The position numbers and the translations under genes are program-made. Shown here one piece after another: positions 11,420 through 21,752 of a DNA stretch of 64,000 bases (its first letter is position 1; each line of letters begins with the position of its first letter). The DNA is from Mycoplasmopsis gallinarum DSM 19816 (lineage in GTDB: Bacteria; Bacillota_I; Bacilli_A; Mycoplasmatales; Metamycoplasmataceae). The DNA is taken from contig NZ_JHZE01000005.1 in the NCBI RefSeq assembly GCF_000621085.1, positions 62,001 to 126,000 on the forward strand, read 5' to 3'. A model generated the notes under the pieces. That model was not told where the DNA came from, searched no databases, and saw only the letters and a program-made list of their open reading frames with translations.

Positions 11420-11665
11420 ATGGCTGTTGAAGTATTAAATAAATTAAATTCTGAGCAAGAAAAAGCCATTTATGGGGGTGGAGTAATTTTAAGTACAATT
11501 GTTGCTTTAACTCCTTTAATTTTAAGTGGGATTACAGTAATTTCTAATGTAATAAAAATGTTTTCTTCTAAAACTGGAGAATTGAAGACTAAAGAAAATA
11601 CTATGAAATGAGATGATTCTAAAGGTTCAACGAGAGAACCTAAAATTATTTATATGGCATATTAA
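11420..11665 (+). CDS. Small double-glycine-leader (bacteriocin-like) membrane peptide
   Basis: 81 residues behind a perfect AAAGGAGGTT ribosome site. The N-terminus has the spacing of a double-glycine leader: Leu9 at -12, Ile17 at -4, Gly19-Gly20 at -2/-1, with charged residues between. One hydrophobic helix of about 28 residues follows (VILSTIVALTPLILSGITVI), then a polar tail containing UGA Trp at 11609-11611. This is the layout of class II bacteriocin precursors, but no dedicated C39-peptidase exporter or immunity gene lies beside it. It may instead be a small conserved mollicute membrane protein. It sits alone between grpE and the rplU leader. Confidence 0.6.
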
Positions 11666-11755
11666 TTTTTTCTTTTTTATTTTCGTAACTAATATAAAAT
11701 ACATTTGTTACCTTTGTAACCATTCTAAAGAGGTTAAAAAAGCATAATTTTATAT

Positions 11756-11794
11756 TATCACCTCCAAGATGAGCCACAAACAGGAGGATTATAC
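11756..11794 (+). promoter_or_regulatory. Candidate rplU (L21) leader hairpin masking the ribosome site
   Basis: CCTCC at 11761-11765 can pair with the Shine-Dalgarno GGAGG at 11783-11787, enclosing a 17-base loop just before the rplU start. L21 leaders are known regulatory RNAs in Firmicutes, but I cannot confirm a match to that consensus. Confidence 0.4.
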
Positions 11795-12094
11795 ATGTTA
11801 GCTATAATCGAAACTGGGGGCAAACAAATCTTAGTTAAAGAAGGCCAAACAATTTTTATTGAAAAAATTGAAGGTCAAGAAGGCAATGAAATTGCTTTTG
11901 ACAAGGTTTTATTAGTTGATTCAAAAATTGGTAAACCATATGTTGAAGGTGCTAAAGTTTTAGGCACAATCAAAAAACAAGGTAAAGCCAAAAAAATCGT
12001 TGTTTATCGTCACAATGCCAAATCAACACACAAAAGAAAATTAGGGCACCGTCAACCTTATACACGTGTAGAAATTACACAAATTTTAGGATAG
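11795..12094 (+). CDS. rplU: 50S ribosomal protein L21
   Basis: 99 residues, complete. It starts MLAIIETGGKQILV and contains the family signature KKIVVYRHNAKSTHKRKLGHRQPYT in its C-terminal third. It binds 23S rRNA. It is co-transcribed with rpmA, 9 bases downstream; the usual Prp protease gene between rplU and rpmA is absent. Confidence 0.96.
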   Translation: MLAIIETGGKQILVKEGQTIFIEKIEGQEGNEIAFDKVLLVDSKIGKPYVEGAKVLGTIKKQGKAKKIVVYRHNAKSTHKRKLGHRQPYTRVEITQILG

Positions 12095-12103
12095 GAAAGA
12101 AAA

Positions 12104-12364
12104 ATGGCACATACGAAAGCCGGTGGTTCTACTAAGAACGGCCGTGATAGCCGTGGTCAAAGACTAGGAATTAAACTAGCAGATGGCCAATTTGCAAAAG
12201 CTGGTGCAATTATTTATCGTCAAAGGGGAACAAGAATTTTCCCTGGTGTAAATGTTGGAATTGGTAAAGACGACACTTTATATTCAAAAATTAATGGATA
12301 TGTAAAATTTGAATCACGTAGAAACCGTAAGTTTGCTTCTGTATATGAAGAAAGACAAAATTAG
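12104..12364 (+). CDS. rpmA: 50S ribosomal protein L27
   Basis: 86 residues. L27 reaches the peptidyl-transferase centre with its N-terminus. Here it begins directly [16 protein letters not shown], the Gram-negative-like mature form. The in-frame upstream sequence hits the rplU TAG four codons before, so the cleavable N-terminal extension found in most Firmicutes cannot exist. This agrees with the absence of a Prp protease gene between rplU and rpmA. Confidence 0.96.
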   Translation: MAHTKAGGSTKNGRDSRGQRLGIKLADGQFAKAGAIIYRQRGTRIFPGVNVGIGKDDTLYSKINGYVKFESRRNRKFASVYEERQN

Positions 12365-12370
12365 TATTTA

Positions 12371-12403
12371 AGCGAAAAATATTGGATTTTTCGCTTTTTT
12401 TTA
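12371..12403 (+). terminator. Intrinsic terminator after rpmA
   Basis: Ten-bp stem (12371-12380 with 12386-12395), five-base loop, then eight Ts. Confidence 0.92.
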
Positions 12404-12452
12404 TTTTTTCAAAATTTAACTCCAGGAGTCAATTTAATTTAAAGGAGTAAAG

Positions 12453-13184
12453 ATGAATGATTTATTAATTTATTTTTCACATAAATATAAAGGAAATAAT
12501 TTTGAAATTTTTAAAGCTTTAAAAAATGGAGAATCAGTTAATACAAATGATTTAAATAATTGAAAAAATATAATGAGTGAAAATCAAATTGAATATATTA
12601 CAATTTTTGATGAAATTTATCCAAAAGAACTAAAAAAAGCCAAATATCCACCCTTTGTAATATATTTAAAAGGAAATAAAGAACTATTAAAAAAGAACAA
12701 AATTCAAATTGAAGCAGATTATGTTAATGATTTGTGTTTAAAAAATTTAGAAAAATTTAAAAGCATTTTAAATTCGGAACATACTCTTTTAATTAGCGAT
12801 TTTAAAGGATTTAATGATGTTATTACTATTTTTTGTGATGATAATAAAATAAACAAGATTCTAATCTTGGCACAAGGCATAGAAAATTTTCAAAAGAATT
12901 GAAATTATGAAGATAATCTAATTATTTCAATTTATCCTGCCAAAACCAATCCCAAGTATATTAGATTTAAAGAAAGAAATTTACTAGCCTCAGAATTAGG
13001 AAAATTTTTAATTTTGTTAAATAGTTATCAAAACTCTAAATTATTAAATCTAGTTAATTATTATTTGGAAAACAACAAAGAAATTTATTGTTTCCCAGGA
13101 GAAACTTATGATGATGGAAATACAGAATTAATAAAAATGGGTGCTACTATGATCACCCATTTTGCAGATATTAAATATTATTAA
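12453..13184 (+). CDS. dprA: Short, degenerate DprA/Smf DNA-processing protein
   Basis: DprA loads RecA on incoming single-stranded DNA. 243 residues against about 280-370 in typical DprA. Two parts are recognisable: the N-terminal YPKELKKAKYPPFVIYLKGN (the Y-P-L-L-I-P-P-Y-L-y-G segment) and the C-terminal CFPGETYDDGNTELIKMGA, corresponding to the PG...G-(S/T)N-LI--GA Rossmann end. The usual GsR.pT.yG and GlArGID motifs in between are missing, with IQIEADYVNDL and LISDFKGFND in their place. DNA processing may therefore be altered or lost. UGA Trp codons occur at 12561-12563 and 12900-12902. Its stop overlaps the converging HAD gene by 4 bases. Confidence 0.8.
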
Positions 13185-14008
13185 AATTGATTATCTAAAA
13201 TTTGTTGAATTGTTTTTCCAATAGTATCGGTTTCGTGATCCCCAATAATTAATTTAGCTACCTTTTTAGCATCTTCTGTTGCATTTCCCATTGCAATTCC
13301 AAAATAAGCATTGTTAATCATTTCTACATCGTTTCCTGAATCACCGAAAGTATAGGTGTTATTTAAATTTAAATTAAATAAATTTGCTAAAAATTTTAAG
13401 CCATTTCATTTTGAAGTGTTTAAAGGAACAATATCGATATAAATAGAATTAGTTAAATAAACAGAATACTCGTTTTGATAAAGATTATTAAAGTAGTCAA
13501 AAACTTTCTTTGCATTGTCTTTTGGAGCTCGAATAGCAATTTGTGTAATAGGATTATTGTTATCTATATAATTATGAATTTCAATTAATGATTTTACGTA
13601 AAACTTTGATAAATCCATCATATTATTTTTATCAACATAATCAGGTCATTCATTATTTTTTAATCAAGTTCCGCTAAATTCCGGGCCGTCAACTGTTAAA
13701 ACATAATTATGATTATTAGCAAAAATAAACATTTCATCAAAAACTTTTTTATCGATTGAACCTGTTAAATAAATTTTATGATTTTTTATATCATAAATTG
13801 CTACTCCATTAGAACATATTAAATAATCAAATCCCTCTAATTCGTTTAAAAGAGGAATTACTTTTGAAAGACCTCGTCCAGTGCAAATAACATTTATATT
13901 GCCTAATTTTTGAGATTTTATAATCATTTCTTGTGTAAAAAGATTAATTTGATTGTTTTTTGACATTAAAGTTCCATCCATATCAAAAGCAAAAATTTTT
14001 CTTTCCAT
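13181..14008 (-). CDS. Cof-type HAD phosphatase
   Basis: 275 residues. HAD superfamily, Cof/YidA branch: cytosolic phosphatase probably acting on sugar or nucleotide phosphates. Motif I is FDMDGTL at residues 8-14 (Asp nucleophile and acid), motif II is ICTGR near 42, and the C-terminal GDSGNDVEM is motif IV. A cap domain lies between. UGA Trp codons lie at 13661-13663 and near 13400. Mollicutes carry many paralogs of this family, so substrate cannot be assigned. Confidence 0.93.
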
Positions 14009-14103
14009 TTCTCTCCTAAAATATTTATTTTTTTAAGTTTGATAGTTATAATTTACTTCATTATTTTATATTATATTTATTATTAAAAAACACAGAGGTT
14101 TTT

Positions 14104-15309
14104 ATGACTGAAATTAAAGAAACTGAACGTAATTATTGCGATATAGATGAAGAACTTTTAAATCAGACTGAAATGAATAAATATAATTTCAGTAAAATTA
14201 ATAAAAATAATCCTGAAGTTAAAAAACAAAATATTAAACTTTATACAAAAAGATTATTTTTTATGTTTATTTCAGCTGTTTTATTCAATTTTGGTGTTTT
14301 AGCTTTTTTATCAGCTGCTAATACAATCCCCAGTGGAGTTTCGGGAATTCCCACATTAATAACTTATATGGCTCCAGTAACAAAACCATATTTTGCTTTA
14401 ATGTACTTAGCTTTTAACATTCCCTTATTTTTAATTTTTGGCTTTAAAATTAAAAAAAGTTTTACTTTTTTAACATTGTCATTTATGTTATTTCAAATTT
14501 TGACTAATATAATTTTCACCTTACCAGAAGTTTCAGGTTTTATTACTAAATATATAAATGTTGCTCCCGGCTGAGAAAAATGAATTAAAGTAACTAATGA
14601 AGCAACAAATGAAATAATGGAATTTCAAAATCCAACAACATGACCAATTTTTATTAATGGTTTAATAGGTTCAACCCTACTTGGACTTTCAATTGCAATT
14701 GCCTGAAAAAATGGAGGTTCTACTGGAGGAACCGATATTATTGCTTTCTATTTTTCAACTCAAAAGAAAAAAAGTATTGCAACAATTTTGACAATTATTT
14801 CTTTCATAACTACTTTAACTTTTTTAATAATTTTTGGAACTTATAATTTAACTAAAAATCATCATTTTATTAAACAGGAATATTTAAATTTAATTGCTGA
14901 AAATGGTAAAAATACATTAATTGTTAATAATATTTCAATGAGTGCTGATAGAGTGCCATTTATTGGGATGTCAGAAATCACCACTATTATTTATATTTTT
15001 GTAGTTAATACTATTGTTGCTATTATTTATCCTAAATATAAAAAAGTTAGTGTATCAATTACATCTTCAAATCCAAATTTAATTATTAAATATTTAAAAC
15101 ATATTAATTATTGACACGCATATTCAATTGCTAATAATAAAAGTGGTTATACCGGTAATGAAGTTTATCGAATTGAAACTACTATGTTATTATTTGAAAC
15201 TCGAGCAATTATTCGTGATTTAAAACGTTTAGATCCAAATATTTGAATTCAAATTAAACCAGTTTCAAAAATAATTGGAAAATTTTCAACTCAATTTGTT
15301 GATAGCTAA
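14104..15309 (+). CDS. YitT family membrane protein
   Basis: 401 residues. A polar N-terminal stretch of about 48 residues precedes roughly six membrane helices; the signature AANTIPSGVSGIPTL near 77-91 and KNGGSTGGTDIIAFY near 205-219 are the duplicated YitT/DUF161 motifs with Gly-rich turns. A soluble C-terminal domain (about 340-401) follows and matches the DUF2179 position. Substrate and role are unknown in the family. Several UGA Trp codons, for example 14572-14574. It ends at a strong two-way terminator facing lemA. Confidence 0.88.
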
Positions 15310-15310
15310 A

Positions 15311-15342
15311 ATAAAAGCTAGTTATTGTGAACTAGCTTTTAT
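15311..15342. terminator. Bidirectional terminator between the YitT gene and lemA
   Basis: Perfect 13-bp stem (15311-15323 with 15330-15342), six-base loop, T-rich on both sides. Confidence 0.9.
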
Positions 15343-15364
15343 TTTAAAATTTAATTTTAATAAA

Positions 15365-16036
15365 TTAATTTAATTTAGTTGAAGGTCTTTCGTAATCAGA
15401 TGCTTTTGCTTGGAATAATTCTAAGGTTGAAAGATTCATTTTAGCAGCTTTTACATTGGTAGGGAAGGTTGTAATTGAAGTGTTAAATTCATTTACATAT
15501 GTATTGTAAAGTCTTCTTGCTGCTGCAATTTCATTTTCTAAATAAACAGACTGTTCCATCAAATCTCTAACTACTTTATCAGCTTTTAAGTCAGGATAAT
15601 TTTCACTTACAGCAATTAATCTTGACATAAAGCCAGTTAAACCATTGTTAAGTTCATTACCAATTTTAGCTGATTCTGTAGCAGATGCAGCATTTTGCAT
15701 TTGCCCCATCATTCCTCTAAATTTAGCAACTTCTTCAAAAATTTCTCTTTCATGTTTTAAATATGAACTTGCTGCTTCTGTTAAAGAAATAATAATGTTA
15801 GTTCTTTTTGCAACTTGAGTATCAATAGTTGATGCAGCTGTGTTAACTTGATTTTGCATTGCATTTAATCTATTTTTTAATTTAATTGGATAAATACCAA
15901 GTGTAAAAACTGCAAAAATGCCATAGAAAAATTTTTCTCCGCCTGATGCTTGAGCTTTAACATAGTTATTAACTGGTCTTGGATTGTAACCTTCAGGATT
16001 TGGTTGGTTATTTCTTTGATCAAATAAATTTGACAT
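15365..16036 (-). CDS. lemA: LemA family protein
   Basis: 223 residues. A proline/asparagine-rich cytoplasmic N-terminus of about 30 residues, one hydrophobic segment (FFYGIFAVFTLGIYPI, about 36-51), then a long helical domain with NRLNAMQNQVNTAASTIDTQ, the conserved LemA start of the helical bundle, and YPDLKADKVVRDLMEQ near the family's FPD/YP-L-A-. Function is undefined; in other bacteria it often accompanies a membrane protease (HtpX), which is not next to it here. Single-gene unit. Confidence 0.92.
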   Translation of the reverse strand: MSNLFDQRNNQPNPEGYNPRPVNNYVKAQASGGEKFFYGIFAVFTLGIYPIKLKNRLNAMQNQVNTAASTIDTQVAKRTNIIISLTEAASSYLKHEREIFEEVAKFRGMMGQMQNAASATESAKIGNELNNGLTGFMSRLIAVSENYPDLKADKVVRDLMEQSVYLENEIAAARRLYNTYVNEFNTSITTFPTNVKAAKMNLSTLELFQAKASDYERPSTKLN

Positions 16037-16228
16037 TGCTCTCCTTATTAATTTTTATTTTTTAAATTATATTAAATTATTTTTTACATTTTATATGACT
16101 TTTTTTAATAGATTTCTTACCTTTTTTTAATCTTATGATATATAAAGATAGTAAATAGTTTATTAGAGACATTTACATCTTAAAAGTATTTTATAGTATA
16201 ATTACGGAGTATTTTTTTAAGGAGTATT

Positions 16229-17731
16229 GTGAATTTATTTTCAAATTTTTCATATTGAATAAATAGAAAGTTTTTTAATTTAAAAACAAGATGAATAAAT
16301 TTTTGATCATCTAAAGAATTAGTTAAAAAACTTATATTTACTTTATTTTTGTTAACTATTTATATTATTGCAACCACAATACCATCTCCGTTTATTAAAA
16401 TTAAAAATTCAGAATTAATTGAACAAGATGCATTTTTTAATACCCTAAACTTAGTCGGAGGAGGGGGATTAAGAAACTTTTCTCTTATGGCTTTGGGAAT
16501 TAGTCCTTTTATTAATGCTTCCTTAATAATGTCATTACTGCAAACTCGATTATTTCCAGCTGTTCAAAAATTGAGTCAAAGTGGGCCTGAAGGCAGGCGC
16601 AAGTTAAATGTTATTACTAGAATTTTAACTTTAATTATTGCTTATCCACAAGCTATTTTGTTAACTCAATCACTTTCAGCAGGTGGAGGTTCTGCTTTAA
16701 TCGAAATTATTCCAATCCCTGGTTTACAAAACGACGCTTTATTAGTTTATTTTTTAATTCCTATGATTTTAATTGGTGGTTCTTTATTTGCTTTATTTTT
16801 AGGAGAACAAATCACAAATAAAGGAATAGGAAATGGAACGAGTTTAATTATTATGGTCGGAATTGCTTTTCAATTGCCAGCGCAATTCCAAGGTGCATTT
16901 AATTATTTTGTGTCTTTAAATGATAATACCGCTTTATTTGTTGGAGCTTTAAAATTCTTAACTTATTTATTTGTCTATTGTGTTTTGATTTTCATCATTG
17001 CAATGGTTTATAATGCTGAAAGACATATTCCAATTCAACAAATTGGAGCAGGTCGTTCTAAAAATATCAAGGAAATGGGTAAATTACCAATTAAAGCAAA
17101 TCCAGGCGGAATTATGCCAATTATTTTTGCGACTATGTTAATTTCACTACCTTTGATGATAGCAAGAATTTTACCCGATGCAAATGTGGCTAAACAATGA
17201 ATTAATGAAAATTTACAATTTACTAAACCATTAGGATTAACTCTTTTAGCTGTTATCACCTTCTTCTTTAGTTTCATCATGGGCTTACAACAATCAAGAG
17301 TTGATAAAATTGCTGAAGATTTCGCAAAAAATTCAACTTTTATTCCAGGTATTCAACCAGGAGAACAAACAGAAGATTATTTAATTGGAATTGTAATGAG
17401 ACTTTCATTATTTAGCGGTTTCTATTTAGTCTTTTTAGCGACTTTCCAATACTTGCAAATTATTATTTTAAACTTTCCACAAATTATTGCTTTTGGTGGA
17501 ACTGGATTGATGATTTTAGTTTCTGTAGCTCTAGAAACTATTCAACAATATCAAGCAAGAAAGAAAACTAATCAAATGGCAAACTTAAAACGCCAATCAA
17601 GAGCAATGTCAGAATTAATAGCTGAAGAAAAAAATTCACGTAAATTTGACAATGATTTATTTTGAAATAAAAATAAAAATAAAACTAAAAAATCAAATGA
17701 TAAAAATAATGGAGATGGAATCTTATGATAA
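16229..17731 (+). CDS. secY: Preprotein translocase subunit SecY
   Basis: Channel protein of the Sec translocon. 500 residues, ten expected membrane helices. Landmarks: ISPFINASLIMSLLQ (plug/helix 2 region), SQSGPEGRRKLN (first cytoplasmic loop), GNGTSLIIMVGI, and RHIPIQQIG (C5 region). The start is GTG at 16229 with AAGGAG just before; no ATG precedes the first helix. Four UGA Trp codons lie in the first 40 codons and near 17200. The N-terminal extension before helix 1 is about 35 residues. It overlaps adk by 7 bases. Outside this pair the normal spc/alpha neighbours are inverted and 8 kb away. Confidence 0.96.
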
Positions 17732-18384
17732 ACAAAGAAAATCATTTGCCTAATATTGTATTTATGGGTCCACCTGGTGTTGGTAAAGGAACTGTTGCTG
17801 CTTTATTAGCAAAAAATAACAATATGATTCACTTATCAACTGGAGCAATTTTTAGAGAAGAAATTGCTAGTCAATCTGAATTAGGAAAACAATTAGCTTC
17901 TTATGTAAATAATGGTTTATATGTACCAGACGAAATTACCAATGAAACTGTTAAAGTGAAAGTTTTAAAACTTTTGGCACAAAATCAAAATATTATTTTA
18001 GACGGTTATCCAAGAACATTAGATCAAGTACATTTTTTAAATTCTATTTCAGGTTTTAAATATGAAGTGGTTGAATTAACTGCTCCAGAAGATGTAATTA
18101 TGGAAAGATTAAATGGAAGACGTTTTTGCCCAAATTGCAAGGCAAGTTTTCACATTAAATTTATGCCTTCAAAAAATGGAGACTACTGTGATAACTGTGG
18201 AACCCTTTTAATAATGAGAAAAGATGACAGTATTGAAAATATTAAAGTTAGACAACAAATTTATCAAGAACAAACAGCTCCATTATTAGATTATTATCGT
18301 GAACATCATACTTTACATGTTTTTGATGCTAATACTGAACCTGAAATTATTGAAGCGCAAATTGTCAAAGAATTATTTAAATAA
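17725..18384 (+). CDS. adk: Adenylate kinase
   Basis: Interconverts ATP + AMP with 2 ADP. 219 residues, long-LID form. The P-loop GPPGVGKGT is at 12-20, AMP-binding LSTGAIFRE follows, and DGYPRT closes the core. The LID carries an intact four-cysteine zinc site, CPNC and CDNC (near residues 133-153). It starts inside the end of secY and terminates at a strong hairpin; map would normally follow but is displaced. Confidence 0.97.
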   Translation: MINKENHLPNIVFMGPPGVGKGTVAALLAKNNNMIHLSTGAIFREEIASQSELGKQLASYVNNGLYVPDEITNETVKVKVLKLLAQNQNIILDGYPRTLDQVHFLNSISGFKYEVVELTAPEDVIMERLNGRRFCPNCKASFHIKFMPSKNGDYCDNCGTLLIMRKDDSIENIKVRQQIYQEQTAPLLDYYREHHTLHVFDANTEPEIIEAQIVKELFK

Positions 18385-18420
18385 AAAATCGATCTTGAAA
18401 TCAAAAGATCGATTTTTTAT
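18384..18420. terminator. Terminator after adk, overlapping the converging DUF4256 gene
   Basis: 13-bp stem (18384-18396 with 18405-18417), eight-base loop, T-run after it on the plus strand and A-run before it, so it could act in both directions. The right edge covers the stop codon of the minus-strand gene. Confidence 0.88.
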
Positions 18421-18953
18421 TTAAGTTTAAAAACAAATTTTAATCTAAAACCTCTGGTTGCATAATAAGATTGCACCCCATTGTGATAAATAAAGGTGTG
18501 GCCGAATTTTTTATCACCAAAATATGCAAATTTATTTTGGCGAAAATCAAGAGGCGTTTTTAATCATGAAGATGTTTTATTATCTCAATCCAATTTACTT
18601 TGTAAAAATAAATATTCATCCTTATCTAATAAATCTAAATTTAAATCATTTGCAATTTCATAAGCTGAATTTTGAGGGGGATATTGTTTACGGCTTTTTC
18701 TTGCTTCTAAGTCATAACAAACATTTACACGACTAGGTAATTGTTCCTTAAAATTATCAACTAATAAATACAAATCATTGAAATAAGCCAAAATTAAATC
18801 ATCATTGTTGCTTATTCATTTAAAAATTATTTCATAATTAGATTTTTCATTTAATTTTTGATAAATGCTAATAAAATCATCGGGCAAGCTAAACAAATCT
18901 AAACTCTTTTGGTAAATTTTTTGTAATTTATCTTTATATACATCTTTGTTCAT
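18417..18953 (-). CDS. DUF4256 family protein
   Basis: 178 residues, soluble. The C-terminal 100 residues match DUF4256 as I know it: SRVNVCYDLEARKSRKQYPP, then a helix, LQSKLDWDNKTSSWLKTP, and a closing GHTFIYHNGVQSYYATRGFR. The N-terminal 60 residues are helical and more divergent. Family function is unknown. UGA Trp codons supply the conserved aromatic positions in DWDNK and SSWLKT. The start ATG at 18951-18953 has a GAGG ribosome site. It is a single gene divergent from secA with about 60 bases between starts. Confidence 0.85.
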
Positions 18954-19013
18954 TTGAACCTCATTTTTAATATTATCTAATTAATTAATTGTTAATATTG
19001 TAAAATAACAATT

Positions 19014-21521
19014 ATGAATTTATTTAAAATTAAATCAAATGAAATGCGAATTGCAGAAAAAACTTTAAAAAAAATTAATGCATTTGAACCCTTGATTGCT
19101 AAATTATCAGATGAAGAGTTGCAAAATAAAACTATTCAATTTAGAGCAAGATTGGCTAATGGGGAAAAATTAGAAAACTTAAGAGCAGAAGCATTTGCTG
19201 TATGTCGTGAAGCTACTAAAAGAGTTTTGGGTAAAAGACCATATGATGTCCAAATGATCGGAGGGGTTTTATTAGACCTTTCATCAATTGCAGAAATGAA
19301 AACCGGTGAGGGAAAAACTATAACTTCAATTGCGCCAGTTTATTTAAATGCTTTAAGTGGTAAAGGGGCAATTGTTTCAACAGTTAATGAATATTTATCA
19401 GAGCGTGATGCCAAAGAAATGGGAGAAGTTTTCAACTTTCTTGGTTTAACAGTAGGTATCAATAAAGCACAAATGGCACCTGATTTAAAAAGAGCAGCTT
19501 ATGCTGCAGATATCACTTATTCAGTGCATTCAGAATTAGGTTTTGACTATTTAAGAGATAATATGGCCGCTAATTTAGCAGAAAAAGTGCAAAGAGGTTT
19601 ACATTTTTGTTTAATTGACGAAGCCGATTCAATTTTAATTGACGAAGCCAAAACCCCTTTAATCATTTCTGGTGGAGAAGGCGAAGACACTCATTTATAT
19701 TATGCAGCTGATCAATTTGTAAGAATTTTACAACCACAAGATTATGAAATTGATGAAGAAACCAAAGCAATTAGTTTAACTTTTAATGGAATTAAAAAAG
19801 CAAATCAATTTTTTAAAGTAGATAATTTATATAACATTGAAAATTCTGAAATTGTGCATCGTGTGCAAAACGCATTAAGAGCGCACAAAATAATGAAAAA
19901 TAATGTTGAGTACATTGTTAGAGATGGAAAAATTGAGTTAGTAGATGCTTTCACCGGAAGAATAATGGATGGTCGTGCTTATTCTGAGGGTTTACAACAA
20001 GCATTGCAGGCAAAAGAAATGGTTAAAATTGAAGCCGAAACTAAAACATTAGCTACTATTACATACCAAAATTTCTTTAGAATGTTTGATAAATTATGCG
20101 GTATGACTGGAACAGCAAAAACTGAAGAGCAAGAATTTATTGATATTTACAATATGCGAGTTAATGTGGTGCCTACCAATAGGCCAATTCAAAGGCAAGA
20201 TTTACCCGATTCTATTTTTGGTAACTATGAAGCTAAATGAATTGCAGTAACTGAAAAAATTAAAGAATTGTATGCTAAAGGTCAACCAGTATTAGTTGGA
20301 ACTGCCCAAATTGAAGATTCTGAAATTTTGCACCAATTTTTAAGTAATGCCGCCATTCCTCATACAGTTTTAAATGCTAAACAAAATGCCTCAGAAGCTG
20401 AAATTATCGCAGGTGCTGGTCAAGTTAAAGCGGTTACAATTGCCACAAATATGGCGGGCCGGGGAACAGATATTAAACCAAGTAAAGAAGCCTTAGAATT
20501 AGGTGGCTTATATGTAATTGGAACCGATAGAGCAGAAAGTAGAAGAATTGATAACCAATTACGTGGTCGTTCAGGAAGACAAGGGGACCCTGGAACTTCT
20601 AAATTTTATGTTTCATTAGATGATCAACTAATGCGTCGTTTTGCTAATTATGAAGAATTTAAAGCTTCATATGAAGACAAAGGCAATGTTGAAATTACTA
20701 ATAAAAACTTGCAATTTGGTTTCAAACATGCACAAAAGAAAATCGAAGGTTTTAACTATGATAGTCGTAAAAATGTTTTACATTATGATGATGTAATTCG
20801 ACAACAAAGAGATTTATTTTATGCACAAAGAGATTTAATTTTACTTAATGAAGATGTATCTTTCGTAATTGAAAGAATGATTAAAAAAATTGTATCCAAA
20901 ATCGTACTTTTCCCAGAATTTAAAAACAAAACTGGTTCATTTGATTATGAAAAATTTGTTGATTATATTAACAATGAAATTTTAAGTAAGATCATTAAAG
21001 AAAAATTGGATTTAGCTCAAGTTAAAAAAATTCATGATTCTGAAATTGCTGAATTTTTAAAAGAAAAATTAATTGCAATTTATCATCATTGACAAAAAAT
21101 TGCAATTCAAAATTCAGATAGCGAAATTGTAAAATGAACTGAAAAAAATATTATGTTAAGAGTAATTGATAGATATTGACAAAATCACATTGACACAATG
21201 GATAAATTGCGTTCAAACATTAATTTAGTTCAATATTCACAAAAAAATCCATATCAAGTTTATACAGATGAAGGAACTCTCAAATTTGAACAAATGCTTG
21301 ATAACATTGCTTTTGATACAGTTAGAGGAATTTTTGCTGATAGATTAGGATTTGAATCATTAGTGCCAAAAGAAATCAGAAATGATCCTTTATTTATTCA
21401 ACTTCAAGAAACTATTATTGTTGATGAAGCACAAACAATTGAACAAAGAGAACTTTATTTACTTGAGTTATATAAAAGTCTTAAAGAACAAATGGAACAA
21501 AAAACTGATGTTGCCAATTAA
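19014..21521 (+). CDS. secA: Preprotein translocase ATPase SecA
   Basis: Motor that pushes preproteins through SecYEG. 835 residues. Walker A MKTGEGKT is near residue 97-104; Walker B LIDEADSILIDEA near 200-212; GTDRAESRRIDNQLRGRSGRQGD is the second nucleotide-binding domain. The C-terminus ends in a Glu/Gln-rich stretch without the zinc-binding SecB site. UGA Trp codons at 20238-20240 and 21090-21197. TAAAAT at 19001-19006 lies 7 bases before the ATG and no ribosome site is present, so the transcript may be leaderless. Confidence 0.97.
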
Positions 21522-21526
21522 TTTGT

Positions 21527-21592
21527 TATAATTAATTATGAGCCGACATTGAGGTTTTTAATCCAATGTACCGCCCTTTTTAAGGGCTTTTT
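21527..21592 (+). ncRNA. Candidate small RNA (about 50 nt) with own promoter, doubling as secA terminator
   Basis: An extended -10 (TGT-TATAAT, 21524-21532) starts 3 bases after the secA stop. The predicted transcript from about 21539 forms hairpin 1 ACATTG/CAATGT (21546-21551 with 21564-21569) and hairpin 2 GCCCTT/AAGGGC (21573-21578 with 21582-21587) followed by a T-run. It contains no ORF. It may be an independent sRNA or only the secA terminator. I cannot match it to a known RNA family. Confidence 0.45.
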
Positions 21593-21752
21593 TATTTTTA
21601 AATTTCATTTAATCAAATTAATTAAATAAAATTAAAAATATTTAAAAAATTAAATTCTAGAATATTACTAATCATTAGTTTATATAATATTAAATATTAT
21701 TTATTTAGAGTGTTTTTGTTAAAATTAACAATATTTTAAATAAGGAGTGTGT

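Noticed and set aside
18524-18736. Plus-strand ORF of 70 codons between adk and secA
   Set aside because: It is antisense to the DUF4256 gene, which has clear family motifs.
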